From the NCBI GenBank assembly GCA_003524335.1, contig DQHV01000044.1:1-10822 (forward strand): a DNA stretch of 10,822 bases, written 5' to 3'. The notes under the pieces are model-generated. The model saw only the letters and a program-made list of their open reading frames with translations. It was not told the origin of the DNA and made no database searches. The stretch is from Candidatus Aminicenantota bacterium (lineage in GTDB: Bacteria > Acidobacteriota > Aminicenantia > Aminicenantales > UBA8522). Both the position numbers and the translations under genes were made by a program. Shown piece after piece: positions 1-6,727 of the stretch; within the stretch, counting starts at the first letter, position 1; every line of letters starts with the position of its first letter.

Positions 1-77
1 GCCAAGCGCTGAGATAGAGGATGAATAAAATGCATGAGCAATCCCAAAAACCTCGAACGCCGGCGCGGAGGAGGACG

Positions 78-677
78 ATGAGCAGTATCGAGTGGGACGA
101 AATCTACCGAACCCGCCGGTTGGACGCAGTCCCCTGGCACTCCGGCCAGCCGGACAGGCGATTGGTCCAGTTGATCAACCAAAAGAGAATTCCCAAAGGA
201 AGAGTTCTGGACATGTGTTCGGGTGACGGGACAAACTCCATCTACCTGGCGTCCAAGGGGTTCGATGTGTTCGGAGTGGACATCTCGGGCACGGCCGTCA
301 GGATTGCCCGGCAGCGGTGTGAAAAAAGAAGCGTCTTCTGTGCCTACGAGGTTGGAGATGTCTTGAGCCTCACCCCGAGGAAGAAATTTGATTTTGTTTT
401 TGACCGCGGCTGCTTCCATCACATGTCAGGAGACGACAAACCCAGGTATGTCAGCACGGTGAAAAGGCTCCTCCGGCCAAGCGGAAAGTTTTTCCTGCTC
501 TGCTTCAGCGACAAGAACCCCCCGTACAAAAAGAACCTGAGCAAGGAGGATATCAGGGGCTACTTCGGGCACGATTTCCGCATCCATTTCATTAGAGACT
601 CCGTTCACCGAGAACCGCCCCGCGGAACCAAGCGGTACCTGTACGCTTCCTTCATGGAGCTTGCGGGCAAGCCCTGA
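78..677 (+). CDS. Class I SAM-dependent methyltransferase, small soluble
   Basis: Predicted to transfer a methyl group from S-adenosylmethionine to an unidentified substrate, probably a small molecule. Numbered from the ATG at 78 (199 aa), the Rossmann motif I VLDMCSGDG is at 43-51, the acidic residue that would hold the SAM ribose is D68 (in GVDIS), D94 follows motif II, and FDFVFDRGCFHH at 104-115 is the motif IV region. The opening WDEIY...VPW..GQPD resembles the methyltransferases grouped with TehB and thiopurine methyltransferases. No signal peptide or membrane segment is seen. Start choice: ATG 78 has GGAGG at 67-71 with a 6-nt gap. ATG codons at 21 and 30 are in frame and would add 19 or 16 basic, low-complexity residues; the one at 30 has a weaker GAGG at 17-20. 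A TGA at 10-12 could end an upstream gene, but too little is present to call it. The substrate cannot be told from sequence. Confidence 0.88.
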   Translation: MSSIEWDEIYRTRRLDAVPWHSGQPDRRLVQLINQKRIPKGRVLDMCSGDGTNSIYLASKGFDVFGVDISGTAVRIARQRCEKRSVFCAYEVGDVLSLTPRKKFDFVFDRGCFHHMSGDDKPRYVSTVKRLLRPSGKFFLLCFSDKNPPYKKNLSKEDIRGYFGHDFRIHFIRDSVHREPPRGTKRYLYASFMELAGKP

Positions 678-699
678 TGGTAGGACCGGGGAGTTTTTT

Positions 700-734
700 C
701 CTGCGGACCCCCCAAAACGGCTTTCCCCCGCAGG
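700..734. repeat. 7-bp inverted repeat between methyltransferase and deacylase
   Basis: CCTGCGG (700-706) pairs with CCGCAGG (728-734) around a 21-nt C-rich loop. It lies just after the methyltransferase stop and ahead of the deacylase ribosome binding site. No T-tract follows, so an intrinsic terminator is not supported; it may be chance. No promoter hexamers stand out in this 100-bp gap, so the deacylase could be read from the methyltransferase transcript or from a promoter I cannot recognise. Confidence 0.2.
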
Positions 735-777
735 CTTCAAAAATGAATAACCCTGTGCGGTATGCAAAGGAGGTTTG

Positions 778-2499
778 ATGACAAGACGAGGGCTCGTACC
801 CTTCTGTATCCTAATCCTGGCCGCGGCTTTTATCACGGGTTGTTCCCCCAAGGGGAAGGCCGACTTTGACCTTCTCATCCGGAACGGCAGGCTGGTCAAC
901 GGGACGGGCAACCCCTGGATTTACGTCGACGTCGGGATCAAGGGTGACACGATTGCCGAAATCGGCGACCTTCGAACCCGAACGGCGGCCAGGACAATCG
1001 ACGCCCGAGGCCTGGTCGTCTCCCCGGGGTTTATCGACCTTCACACCCACTGCGACCGGGGGTTGAGCGAGTCCGCTTCCAAGGCCAACCTCAACTACCT
1101 TATCCAGGGGACGACCACGGTCGTCACCGGAAACTGCGGAGGCGGGACTTTCAGGGTCGCCGGGACCAAAGCCAAGTGGGAAGCGCAGGGGATCGGGACA
1201 AACGCCGTCCACATGGTCGGTTTCGGCGATGTCCGCGAAGCGGTGATCGGCGCCGAGCCTCGAGCCCCTTCCGGGGAAGAACTGGAAAAGATGAAGAGCT
1301 TGGTCAGACAGGCTATGGCGGAAGGAGCCTGGGGGATGAGCACGGGACTCGAGTACATCCCCGACCGCTATTCCACGACCGAGGAAATCATTGCCCTGGC
1401 CAGAGTCGTCGCCGAGCACGGCGGAGTCTATCTCAGCCATCAACGGAATGAGGTCGCGGGCGTGCCCGACGCGACAAGAGAGACTATTCGGATTGCCGAA
1501 GAAAGCGGCTTGCCCGTTGAAGTCTCCCATCTCAAAGTCTGCGGCAAGAAGAACTGGGGGATGATGAACGAAGCCGTCCGGGTCATTAACACCGCAAGGG
1601 CCAGAGGTGTGCCCATCACAGCCGATTTATACCCCTACGACAAGGCGGCGACAGGCCCGCTCATATCCATCGCCAGGAATTCCGGCTGGTCCATTTTCCG
1701 GCTTCCCGATGATCTAGAGCCCTTTGCCGGCCTGAGGAAGGAGATGGCCGCGGAGGGCCTATCCGAGGAAGAAATCAAGAAACTAAGGGATGAATACGTC
1801 GCGGAGCTTGCCAAGGCCCTAGCCGACAGGACGAAGAGGGAGCAGATCAGGCAATCCGTGCTCATAGGGACTCCCACCGACCCGAGTCCTGTTGCCGTCT
1901 CGGGATGGGACAGTTACGCTGTGGTCGCGGCCCAAAAAAACCCCTCGCTTATCGGGAAGATATTCTCGGACCTGGCCGAGGAACAGGAGAGGGACCCTTT
2001 TGATATCGCGGCTGAACTTGTCGTCGGGGAGCCCGGCCTCACCCTTTCCTGTGGGGCGCTCTCCGAAGACGATATGAAAGAGGCCATGAAGAACGACTGG
2101 CTGTCCTTCTCCAGCGACGGAGGCGCCGCTTCCCTCGTTGATGAATCAACAAGGCAGCGTCCCGGACATCCGAGGAGCTTCGGCAGCCAGACGAGAGTCC
2201 TCCGCAAGTATGTCCGGGAGGAAGGGGTCCTGACTCTTGAGAATGCAGTCAGGAAAATGACGTCTCTCCCCGCCCAGTTCCTGAGGCTTAAGAAAAGGGG
2301 ATTATTGGCCGAGGGGTATAAAGCGGACATCGCCATCTTCAACCCGGATACGGTCCAGGACAACGCGACGTACGCCACTCCATTAGTCTACAGCACCGGC
2401 GTTGAAGTCGTCATCGTCAACGGGAAGGTGAGCGTCGAAGAGGGAAAATTCAACGGCTCTCTGAATGGCAGAATGCTTTTGCTGACTGAGAACAGATAG
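778..2499 (+). CDS. N-acyl-D-amino-acid deacylase family lipoprotein (amidohydrolase)
   Basis: Predicted zinc amidohydrolase of the D-aminoacylase family, which cleaves N-acyl-D-amino acids to the D-amino acid and a carboxylate. Numbered from ATG 778 (573 aa), a hydrophobic signal ends in ITGC with Cys22 as the lipidation site, so the enzyme should sit anchored outside the cytoplasmic membrane. The metal ligands expected for the family are all visible: H89 and H91 (HTHCD), C120 (GNCGG), H221 (SHQRNE), H251 (SHLK) and D447 (SSDGG). The C-terminal HPRSFGSQTRVLRKY and GLLAEGYKADIAIF segments are typical. The spacing from H251 to D447 is long and holds a charged helical stretch around 315-360, which helps explain a length above the roughly 480-500 residues I recall for characterised members. 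ATG 778 is preferred over the adjacent TTG at 775 because AAAGGAGG (766-773) precedes it. Substrate specificity is unknown; a dipeptidase-like activity on D-residues is possible. Confidence 0.9.
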   Translation: MTRRGLVPFCILILAAAFITGCSPKGKADFDLLIRNGRLVNGTGNPWIYVDVGIKGDTIAEIGDLRTRTAARTIDARGLVVSPGFIDLHTHCDRGLSESASKANLNYLIQGTTTVVTGNCGGGTFRVAGTKAKWEAQGIGTNAVHMVGFGDVREAVIGAEPRAPSGEELEKMKSLVRQAMAEGAWGMSTGLEYIPDRYSTTEEIIALARVVAEHGGVYLSHQRNEVAGVPDATRETIRIAEESGLPVEVSHLKVCGKKNWGMMNEAVRVINTARARGVPITADLYPYDKAATGPLISIARNSGWSIFRLPDDLEPFAGLRKEMAAEGLSEEEIKKLRDEYVAELAKALADRTKREQIRQSVLIGTPTDPSPVAVSGWDSYAVVAAQKNPSLIGKIFSDLAEEQERDPFDIAAELVVGEPGLTLSCGALSEDDMKEAMKNDWLSFSSDGGAASLVDESTRQRPGHPRSFGSQTRVLRKYVREEGVLTLENAVRKMTSLPAQFLRLKKRGLLAEGYKADIAIFNPDTVQDNATYATPLVYSTGVEVVIVNGKVSVEEGKFNGSLNGRMLLLTENR

Positions 2500-2539
2500 C
2501 CGGGGCTGAAGGGTTCAACGGACCATCGGCCTCTTCTTC

Positions 2540-2575
2540 CTACGACCTGGGGTGGCTTTTGCGGTAGACGTCCAT
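2540..2575 (-). repeat. 36-bp exact direct repeat, copy 1 (duplicate of xerC 3' end)
   Basis: These 36 bases are identical to 5843-5878, the last 12 codons of xerC (ATG of Met284 through the TAG stop), in the same orientation. Identity stops at both edges: 2539 is C where 5842 is G, and 2576 is A where 5879 is C. Here the sequence lies in the non-coding gap 40 bp after the deacylase stop and encodes at most an 11-residue peptide with no recognisable ribosome site, so it is a sequence duplicate and not a gene. It could be an integration-site half, the scar of a small duplication, or the leftover original xerC end. Confidence 0.9.
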
Positions 2576-2581
2576 AGGGGA

Positions 2582-2727
2582 ATTCCAGGGACACTTACCA
2601 TAATTACATGGGAAAAACTTGGGGAAAATATATCATAATATGGACTTCGATTATCTTTCCCCGGATTTTTCAGGTCACACGAGTCGGCCAAAGAAACTTA
2701 CAAAATTATGGTTAGTGTCCCCGGAAT
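2582..2727. repeat. 146-bp palindromic element with 24-nt terminal inverted repeats
   Basis: The left arm 2582-2605 and the reverse complement of the right arm 2704-2727 match at 22 of 24 positions; the differences pair 2587 with 2722 and 2596 with 2713. The arms contain GGGACACT and ACCATAATT blocks, and the element is AT-rich beside its neighbours. The interior holds a second, nested palindrome. There is no open reading frame for a transposase, so this would be a non-autonomous (MITE-like or REP-like) unit. From memory, intergenic palindromes with a GGGGACA block occur near Y1 (REP-associated) transposases; that link is inference and unverified. No clear target-site duplication is seen at the edges. 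Confidence 0.6.
2612..2671. other. Nested hairpin inside the palindromic element
   Basis: Three ordered stem blocks pair across one centre: GAAAAA (2612-2617) with TTTTTC (2666-2671), GGGGAAA (2621-2627) with TTTCCCC (2656-2662), and ATAAT (2635-2639) with ATTAT (2650-2654). The centre lies near 2645. On the plus strand the GGGGAAA/TTTCCCC stem is followed after three bases by TTTTT, so it might also stop transcription from the deacylase gene. The loop is large and A/T-rich, which makes it a poor classical terminator. Confidence 0.45.
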
Positions 2728-2729
2728 AC

Positions 2730-2754
2730 GCCGGTCACCTCCCTGATAACCGGC
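2730..2754. repeat. Small GCCGGT/ACCGGC hairpin
   Basis: GCCGGT at 2730-2735 pairs with ACCGGC at 2749-2754 around a 13-nt loop, directly after the right arm of the palindromic element. No T-tract follows. It may be a separate small structure or chance. The rest of the gap up to the kinase promoter shows nothing I can name. Confidence 0.25.
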
Positions 2755-2797
2755 CGAAACAACCCATGCTCTTTCTCGAAGCGGTGCTCGTATCCGG

Positions 2798-2834
2798 TTG
2801 ACTCTCGGTTCGCCGTACTTTATCTTAGAGTCAA
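2798..2834 (+). promoter_or_regulatory. Sigma-70-type promoter of the kinase gene, inside an inverted repeat
   Basis: TTGACT at 2798-2803 (-35) and TATCTT at 2821-2826 (-10) are separated by exactly 17 nt. Transcription would start near 2833, about 20 nt before the kinase ATG. The same DNA carries a perfect 8-bp inverted repeat, TTGACTCT (2798-2805) and AGAGTCAA (2827-2834), whose arms cover the -35 box and the start-site region. That layout fits an operator for a dimeric repressor, though no such protein is visible nearby. Confidence 0.55.
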
Positions 2835-2853
2835 GAGGGAAAGAGATAAGAGA

Positions 2854-5730
2854 ATGATCAACTGTCCGCAATGCCATGCCGATAACCCCCCCGGCAGCCA
2901 GTTCTGTAGCCGCTGCGGGACAAGGATCAGCTCTCTCGACGGTGTCTCACCGACACGGACCATCACTCCTTTTCCCGCCGGGATTACCAAGGGCGCATCG
3001 TTTGCGGGGAGATACGAAATTCTTGACGAGCTCGGCCGTGGAGGGATGGGGATCGTATATAAGGCATCCGACACCAAACTCAAGCGGACCGTGGCGCTCA
3101 AGTTCCTTCCTCCTGAGCTGGCCGTCGATCCGGAGATCAAGGAACGGTTTGTCCGTGAAGCCCAGGCTGCGGCCTCGCTCGATCATCCGTCCATTTGCAC
3201 CATCCACGAGATCGATGAATACGACGGGAAGCCCTTCATTTCCATGGCCTATATCGAAGGGCAAACCTTGAGAGAGAGGATCCGGTCGGGCCCTCTCGCA
3301 ATGGACGAGTCGCTGGAAGTTGCCATCCAGGTCGCCGAAGGCCTTGAGGAAGCGCATAAAAAAGGCATCATCCATCGGGATATCAAGCCCGCCAACATCA
3401 TGATCACCCCAAAGGGCCTGGTCAAGATCATGGATTTCGGACTGGCCAAGGTGAGCGGAGCGCGGGCGACGCGCGAAGGCGTGGTCATGGGAACTCTGGC
3501 CTACATGTCGCCCGAACAGGCGCGGGGAGAAGCGGCTGACCGGCGCTCGGACATCTGGTCACTGGGGGCTGTGGTTCACGAGATGATCACCGGGTCGCTG
3601 CCCTTCCCAGGCGAGAAGGATGCCCTCATCGTGAACGGCATTCTGAACGCTGAGCCTATTCCGATATCCGTCCGGCGGCCGGGCATCTCGACCGAGCTCC
3701 AGCGGATTGTCGCCCGGGCGCTTTTCAAGAACCCCCGAGAGCGGTATCAGAGCGCCGGCGAGATGAAGGCCGACCTGGAGCGGCTTCTCCAAGGCCTGAG
3801 AGGCGGGCGCGCCCGATCGGAAATCGCCGGCGAAGGCGGTCAGCGAAGGCGGCCGGAACGCTCTCGATCTATCCTCCCGATACGGAGCCGCACGGCCAGG
3901 GCCATTCTTGGCATCCTGGCCTCCGCGATCCTCATTCTCGCCCTCCTCCTGGTGATCAAGCCGAAGGACAGGAGTGGACGGACGGCGATCCCGGGAGCGG
4001 CCGCCGACCTGGTCACGGTCATCCCCTTCGAGAACCTCGCCGACCCGGATGACCGGGAAAGAGAGGCCCGGATGGTCGGCAACCTTGTTCTCACCGCCCT
4101 CTCCGCATCCGGCGGACTGCGGGTTGCCAGCGAGCAGCGGCTCTTCGATGGTTTGAGAGAGATAGGGCGCGACGGCGCGCGAACGATCGACCGGACAGTG
4201 GCTGCTCAGCTCGCCCGGCGGGTGGGGGGCACGAGGATGGTCATAGGGCAATTTAGCCGACTCGGCGACCGAGCGATCCTCACCTCCCAGATTCTCCAAG
4301 TCCAAACCGGGGAAATCATGCGCTCGCAACGGGTGGAGGGGGCTGATCTTTTCGCCATGGCCGACGAGCTCTCGAGGTTGATCCTCCGGGACCTCGGTTT
4401 CTCGGCGGCGGCCGCCAAGGACAGAGGATCGACGCTGGCAGATCTGACGACTTCGTCAAAGGAAGCCTACAGTCTCTATCTGCAGGGACTGGACCGCTAT
4501 TATCGGTATGATTTTGTCGCCGCGGAGGAGAGCTTTCGGAAAGCCGTGGCGATCGACCCCGGATTCTCCCTGGCTTACTGGCGGCTGGCCTGGATGCAGA
4601 TCCGGTTCGGCATGGGAGACCTGGGGGCTGCGGCGGCGACTGCGGAGATCGCTTATGGTCTCAGGGGTCGGCTGCCCGAAAAGGAGCGCCTCTTCGTCGA
4701 ATGGCTATTTGGCGCTTTCAAGATGAGCATCGAAGAGAGCCTGGCGCTCCTCGAGAAATTGGCCGGGAAGTATCCCGGGGAGAAAGAGGCCTGGTTCCTT
4801 CTCGCCGCCGGGATGGGGGGCCCTCTGATAGACCCTCACAAGGCGATCATCTATCACCAGAAATGGCTTGCCCTCGATCCCGGGTTCAAGGCCGGCTACC
4901 TCTTTCTGGTCAGGGATTATCTCAATTTGGATGAATTGGATAAGGCAGCCGAATTCGCCCGAAGATATATCGAAATCGCCCCGGATGATGCAGCCGCGCA
5001 CCATATGATGGGCTATGTGTATTATTTCAAGGGAGAGCTAGATCCGGGGATGGATGAGTTCGAGAAGGCCCTTAAGCTTGATCCGCAATATGACGATGCC
5101 GTCATAGGCCAGGCTCAAGTTCTGGCCAAGGGCGGCCGGTTCGCGGAATCGAGAGAAAAACTCGCTCCTCTACTCGGCGTGAAGATGAAGCCGGAGCATC
5201 GGATCGGCGCCTCTTTCCAGATGGCGTGGAATGCCCTTGCTCAGAAGAAACCCGGAGAAGCGGAGTTCTATCTTAAGGAAATGAATAAGATCATCCTGGC
5301 CAGCCATCTGGATATTCTGAGTCCCTTCGGGCATTACACGCTGGGATGGGCTTACTTGACGCTGGGCAAATTGAGCGATGCCCGACGGGAGTTCGAGGTC
5401 ATCCTGGAACGCAACAATCCAGCAGCGGGAATCTATGGGCCGGCGGCGAGTCACTATTTCCTGGGGATTGTCGCCCTCAGAATGGGCCAGGCCGACAGGG
5501 CCCGTGCCGAAGCCGAGAATCTGAAGCGGATCGCCGATGCCCGGGACAACCGGACTTTTCGGGCATGGCATGAAGATCTCGTCGCCAGAATCCAGGCGAG
5601 CCAGAAGTCTGTCGCGGAGCTTGAAGAAAGGCCGCTGAAGCGTCCCAGATTTTTCTTGCGCAACTGGTTTGGCTGGATAACCGATATCCCCGGAGGAATC
5701 CCGCTGGAATGGCGGGAGCAAGGAGAGTAG
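2854..5730 (+). CDS. Membrane Ser/Thr protein kinase with zinc ribbon, TolB-like region and TPRs
   Basis: A PknB/Hanks-type kinase of 958 residues. An N-terminal zinc ribbon (C4, C7, C18, C21) precedes the kinase domain at about 54-312. That domain has the glycine loop GRGGMG 61-66, ATP lysine K83 (VALK), alpha-C glutamate E102, catalytic HRDIKPAN 174-181 with D176, DFG 194-196, and an activation segment ending GTLAYMSPEQ at 213-222, so it should be active. A transmembrane helix at about 350-368 puts the rest outside the cytoplasm. LVTVIPFENLADP near 386-398 opens a region resembling the TolB-like/FlgO-like domains seen after such kinases (about 386-515). TPR-like helix pairs fill about 540-900, for example AEESFRKAVAIDPG and MDEFEKALKLDPQ. 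Substrates and signal are unknown; the TPRs probably bind a protein partner. ATG 2854 sits just behind a good promoter but has only a weak purine-rich ribosome site. The gene converges on xerC and is flanked by 36-bp direct repeats. Confidence 0.92.
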   Translation: MINCPQCHADNPPGSQFCSRCGTRISSLDGVSPTRTITPFPAGITKGASFAGRYEILDELGRGGMGIVYKASDTKLKRTVALKFLPPELAVDPEIKERFVREAQAAASLDHPSICTIHEIDEYDGKPFISMAYIEGQTLRERIRSGPLAMDESLEVAIQVAEGLEEAHKKGIIHRDIKPANIMITPKGLVKIMDFGLAKVSGARATREGVVMGTLAYMSPEQARGEAADRRSDIWSLGAVVHEMITGSLPFPGEKDALIVNGILNAEPIPISVRRPGISTELQRIVARALFKNPRERYQSAGEMKADLERLLQGLRGGRARSEIAGEGGQRRRPERSRSILPIRSRTARAILGILASAILILALLLVIKPKDRSGRTAIPGAAADLVTVIPFENLADPDDREREARMVGNLVLTALSASGGLRVASEQRLFDGLREIGRDGARTIDRTVAAQLARRVGGTRMVIGQFSRLGDRAILTSQILQVQTGEIMRSQRVEGADLFAMADELSRLILRDLGFSAAAAKDRGSTLADLTTSSKEAYSLYLQGLDRYYRYDFVAAEESFRKAVAIDPGFSLAYWRLAWMQIRFGMGDLGAAAATAEIAYGLRGRLPEKERLFVEWLFGAFKMSIEESLALLEKLAGKYPGEKEAWFLLAAGMGGPLIDPHKAIIYHQKWLALDPGFKAGYLFLVRDYLNLDELDKAAEFARRYIEIAPDDAAAHHMMGYVYYFKGELDPGMDEFEKALKLDPQYDDAVIGQAQVLAKGGRFAESREKLAPLLGVKMKPEHRIGASFQMAWNALAQKKPGEAEFYLKEMNKIILASHLDILSPFGHYTLGWAYLTLGKLSDARREFEVILERNNPAAGIYGPAASHYFLGIVALRMGQADRARAEAENLKRIADARDNRTFRAWHEDLVARIQASQKSVAELEERPLKRPRFFLRNWFGWITDIPGGIPLEWREQGE

Positions 5731-5842
5731 TACTTTAATACCCACCTCGCCTCAAATCTCAATCCGATTCACTGGATGAAGCGAGTTCGCCCGAAACACT
5801 CCTGGAAGCCGTCATTTGTCACCGGCGTCTTATGGCCGATCG
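5731..5842. other. Convergent intergenic gap, kinase to xerC
   Basis: These 112 bp separate two genes that run towards each other. I looked for a two-way terminator and saw only weak short stems, such as GCGA/TCGC near 5782-5791, with no T-tract on either strand. Read-through and overlap of the two transcripts is therefore possible. No open reading frame or RNA gene is recognisable here. Confidence 0.4.
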
Positions 5843-5878
5843 CTACGACCTGGGGTGGCTTTTGCGGTAGACGTCCAT
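5843..5878 (-). repeat. 36-bp exact direct repeat, copy 2 (within xerC 3' end)
   Basis: This copy is the functional end of xerC: Met284 to the TAG stop, encoding MDVYRKSHPRS. It is identical over all 36 bases to 2540-2575. The conserved Xer C-terminal tail that packs on the partner recombinase lies here, so the sequence is under coding constraint in this copy but not in the other. Confidence 0.9.
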
Positions 5879-6727
5879 CAGCTGGCCCAGGTTGAGATGG
5901 GTATACTTCTGCGTAGTGGCCAGGCTCTCATGACCCAGGAGCTCCTGGATGACCCGCAGGTCGGCGCCTCGGCTCAGGAGATGGGAGGCAAAAGAATGGC
6001 GCAGCGAGTGGGGGGATATCTTTCTCTTAACGGCCGTCAGCCGGATATACTTGTCCACGATCCTCTCTACAGACCGGGAGCTGATGCGCCAGCCCTGGTA
6101 GTTCAGGAATACGGCCTTCTCCCCGATTCTGTCCTGGACAAGCGCCGGCCGGACTCGCAGGTATCCCGTCAAGCGCTCGCCCGCTATCCGGCCGAAGGGA
6201 ACAATCCGCTCTTTCTTCCCTTTGCCCCGGACCCGGATCAGCCGCTCCCCGAGGTTCGCGTCTTCCAAGTTGATGCCGACGAGCTCGCTGACTCGGATTC
6301 CGCTCGCGTAAAGAAGCTCGAGGATGGCTCTGTCCCTCAAGTCAAGAGGGTTCTCGGAGGGAGAAATCTCGAGAAAACCGGCCATTTCTTCCTCGGAGAG
6401 GAAAGAGGGGACACGTTTCTCCTGCTTGGGGGTGGCCACCATCTTGGCCGGGTTCTCGGCGATCCACTTCTTTTTGACGCCGAACTGGTAAAACGAACGG
6501 ATGGCGGCGAGCTTGCGCGCCGAAGAGCTCTTTTTGAGCTTCCGTTCGTGGAGCTGGGCCATGAACCCGCGGATCTGGACGTTGTCCACCTTCCGCAGTG
6601 AGCCTCCCCTCTCGCCGATATAGTCGATGAACTGCTTGAGGTCTCGCCGGTAGCCGGAAACGGTGTGGGCCGAGGCATTACGCTCGTAGCGCAGGTAATC
6701 GAGGAAATCGCTAAGCGCGAGCGTCAC
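5843..6727 (-). CDS. xerC: Tyrosine recombinase XerC
   Basis: Site-specific recombinase expected to act with XerD at the dif site to resolve chromosome dimers before division. With the GTG start at 6727 the protein has 294 residues, the usual Xer size. The N-terminal SAM-like DNA-binding domain (FLDYLRYERNASAHTVSGY) covers about 1-90. The catalytic set is complete: R145 (SGIRVSEL), K169 (RGKGKKER), H240 and R243 (HSLRH), H266 (LGHES) and nucleophile Y275 (KYTHL). These positions nearly coincide with those I recall for Escherichia coli XerC. GTG 6727 is chosen because GGAG lies 6 nt before it and the protein then begins at the conserved domain; an in-frame ATG at 6790 would add 21 arginine-rich residues inside topA. 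The start overlaps the topA end by 17 nt, implying translational coupling. XerC over XerD is judged from the dprA-topA neighbourhood. Its last 36 bp are duplicated at 2540-2575. Confidence 0.92.
   Translation of the reverse strand: MTLALSDFLDYLRYERNASAHTVSGYRRDLKQFIDYIGERGGSLRKVDNVQIRGFMAQLHERKLKKSSSARKLAAIRSFYQFGVKKKWIAENPAKMVATPKQEKRVPSFLSEEEMAGFLEISPSENPLDLRDRAILELLYASGIRVSELVGINLEDANLGERLIRVRGKGKKERIVPFGRIAGERLTGYLRVRPALVQDRIGEKAVFLNYQGWRISSRSVERIVDKYIRLTAVKRKISPHSLRHSFASHLLSRGADLRVIQELLGHESLATTQKYTHLNLGQLMDVYRKSHPRS

Larger units (their letters stand above)
2540..5878. mobile_element. Candidate inserted kinase module bounded by 36-bp direct repeats
   Basis: Identical 36-bp repeats (2540-2575 and 5843-5878) enclose the palindromic element, a promoter and the kinase gene. 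Collapsing the repeats removes 3,303 bp and leaves the deacylase and xerC convergent with 40 bp between stops, a plausible ancestral order. Regenerating a gene's 3' end is a hallmark of site-specific integration, but no integrase lies within the segment, so it would be non-autonomous or degraded. A local duplication or an assembly join at the repeat are alternatives. Confidence 0.3.

Noticed and set aside
2540-2575. The 36-bp repeat as a dif site for XerC/XerD
   Set aside because: It does not show the two 11-bp arms around a 6-bp centre with the partial symmetry expected of dif; it is plainly the coding end of xerC.
2619-2801. 60-codon open frame on the plus strand upstream of the kinase
   Set aside because: It starts at TTG inside the palindromic element, has no ribosome site, runs through the right inverted-repeat arm and shows no domain-like pattern.
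2500-2853. CRISPR array or tRNA gene in the largest gap
   Set aside because: There are no regularly spaced direct repeats and no cloverleaf or T-loop signature; the repeats present are inverted or single.
5816-6601. Long plus-strand open frame opposite xerC
   Set aside because: It is the antisense shadow of xerC, whose catalytic residues are all present on the minus strand; GC-rich codon bias creates such frames.
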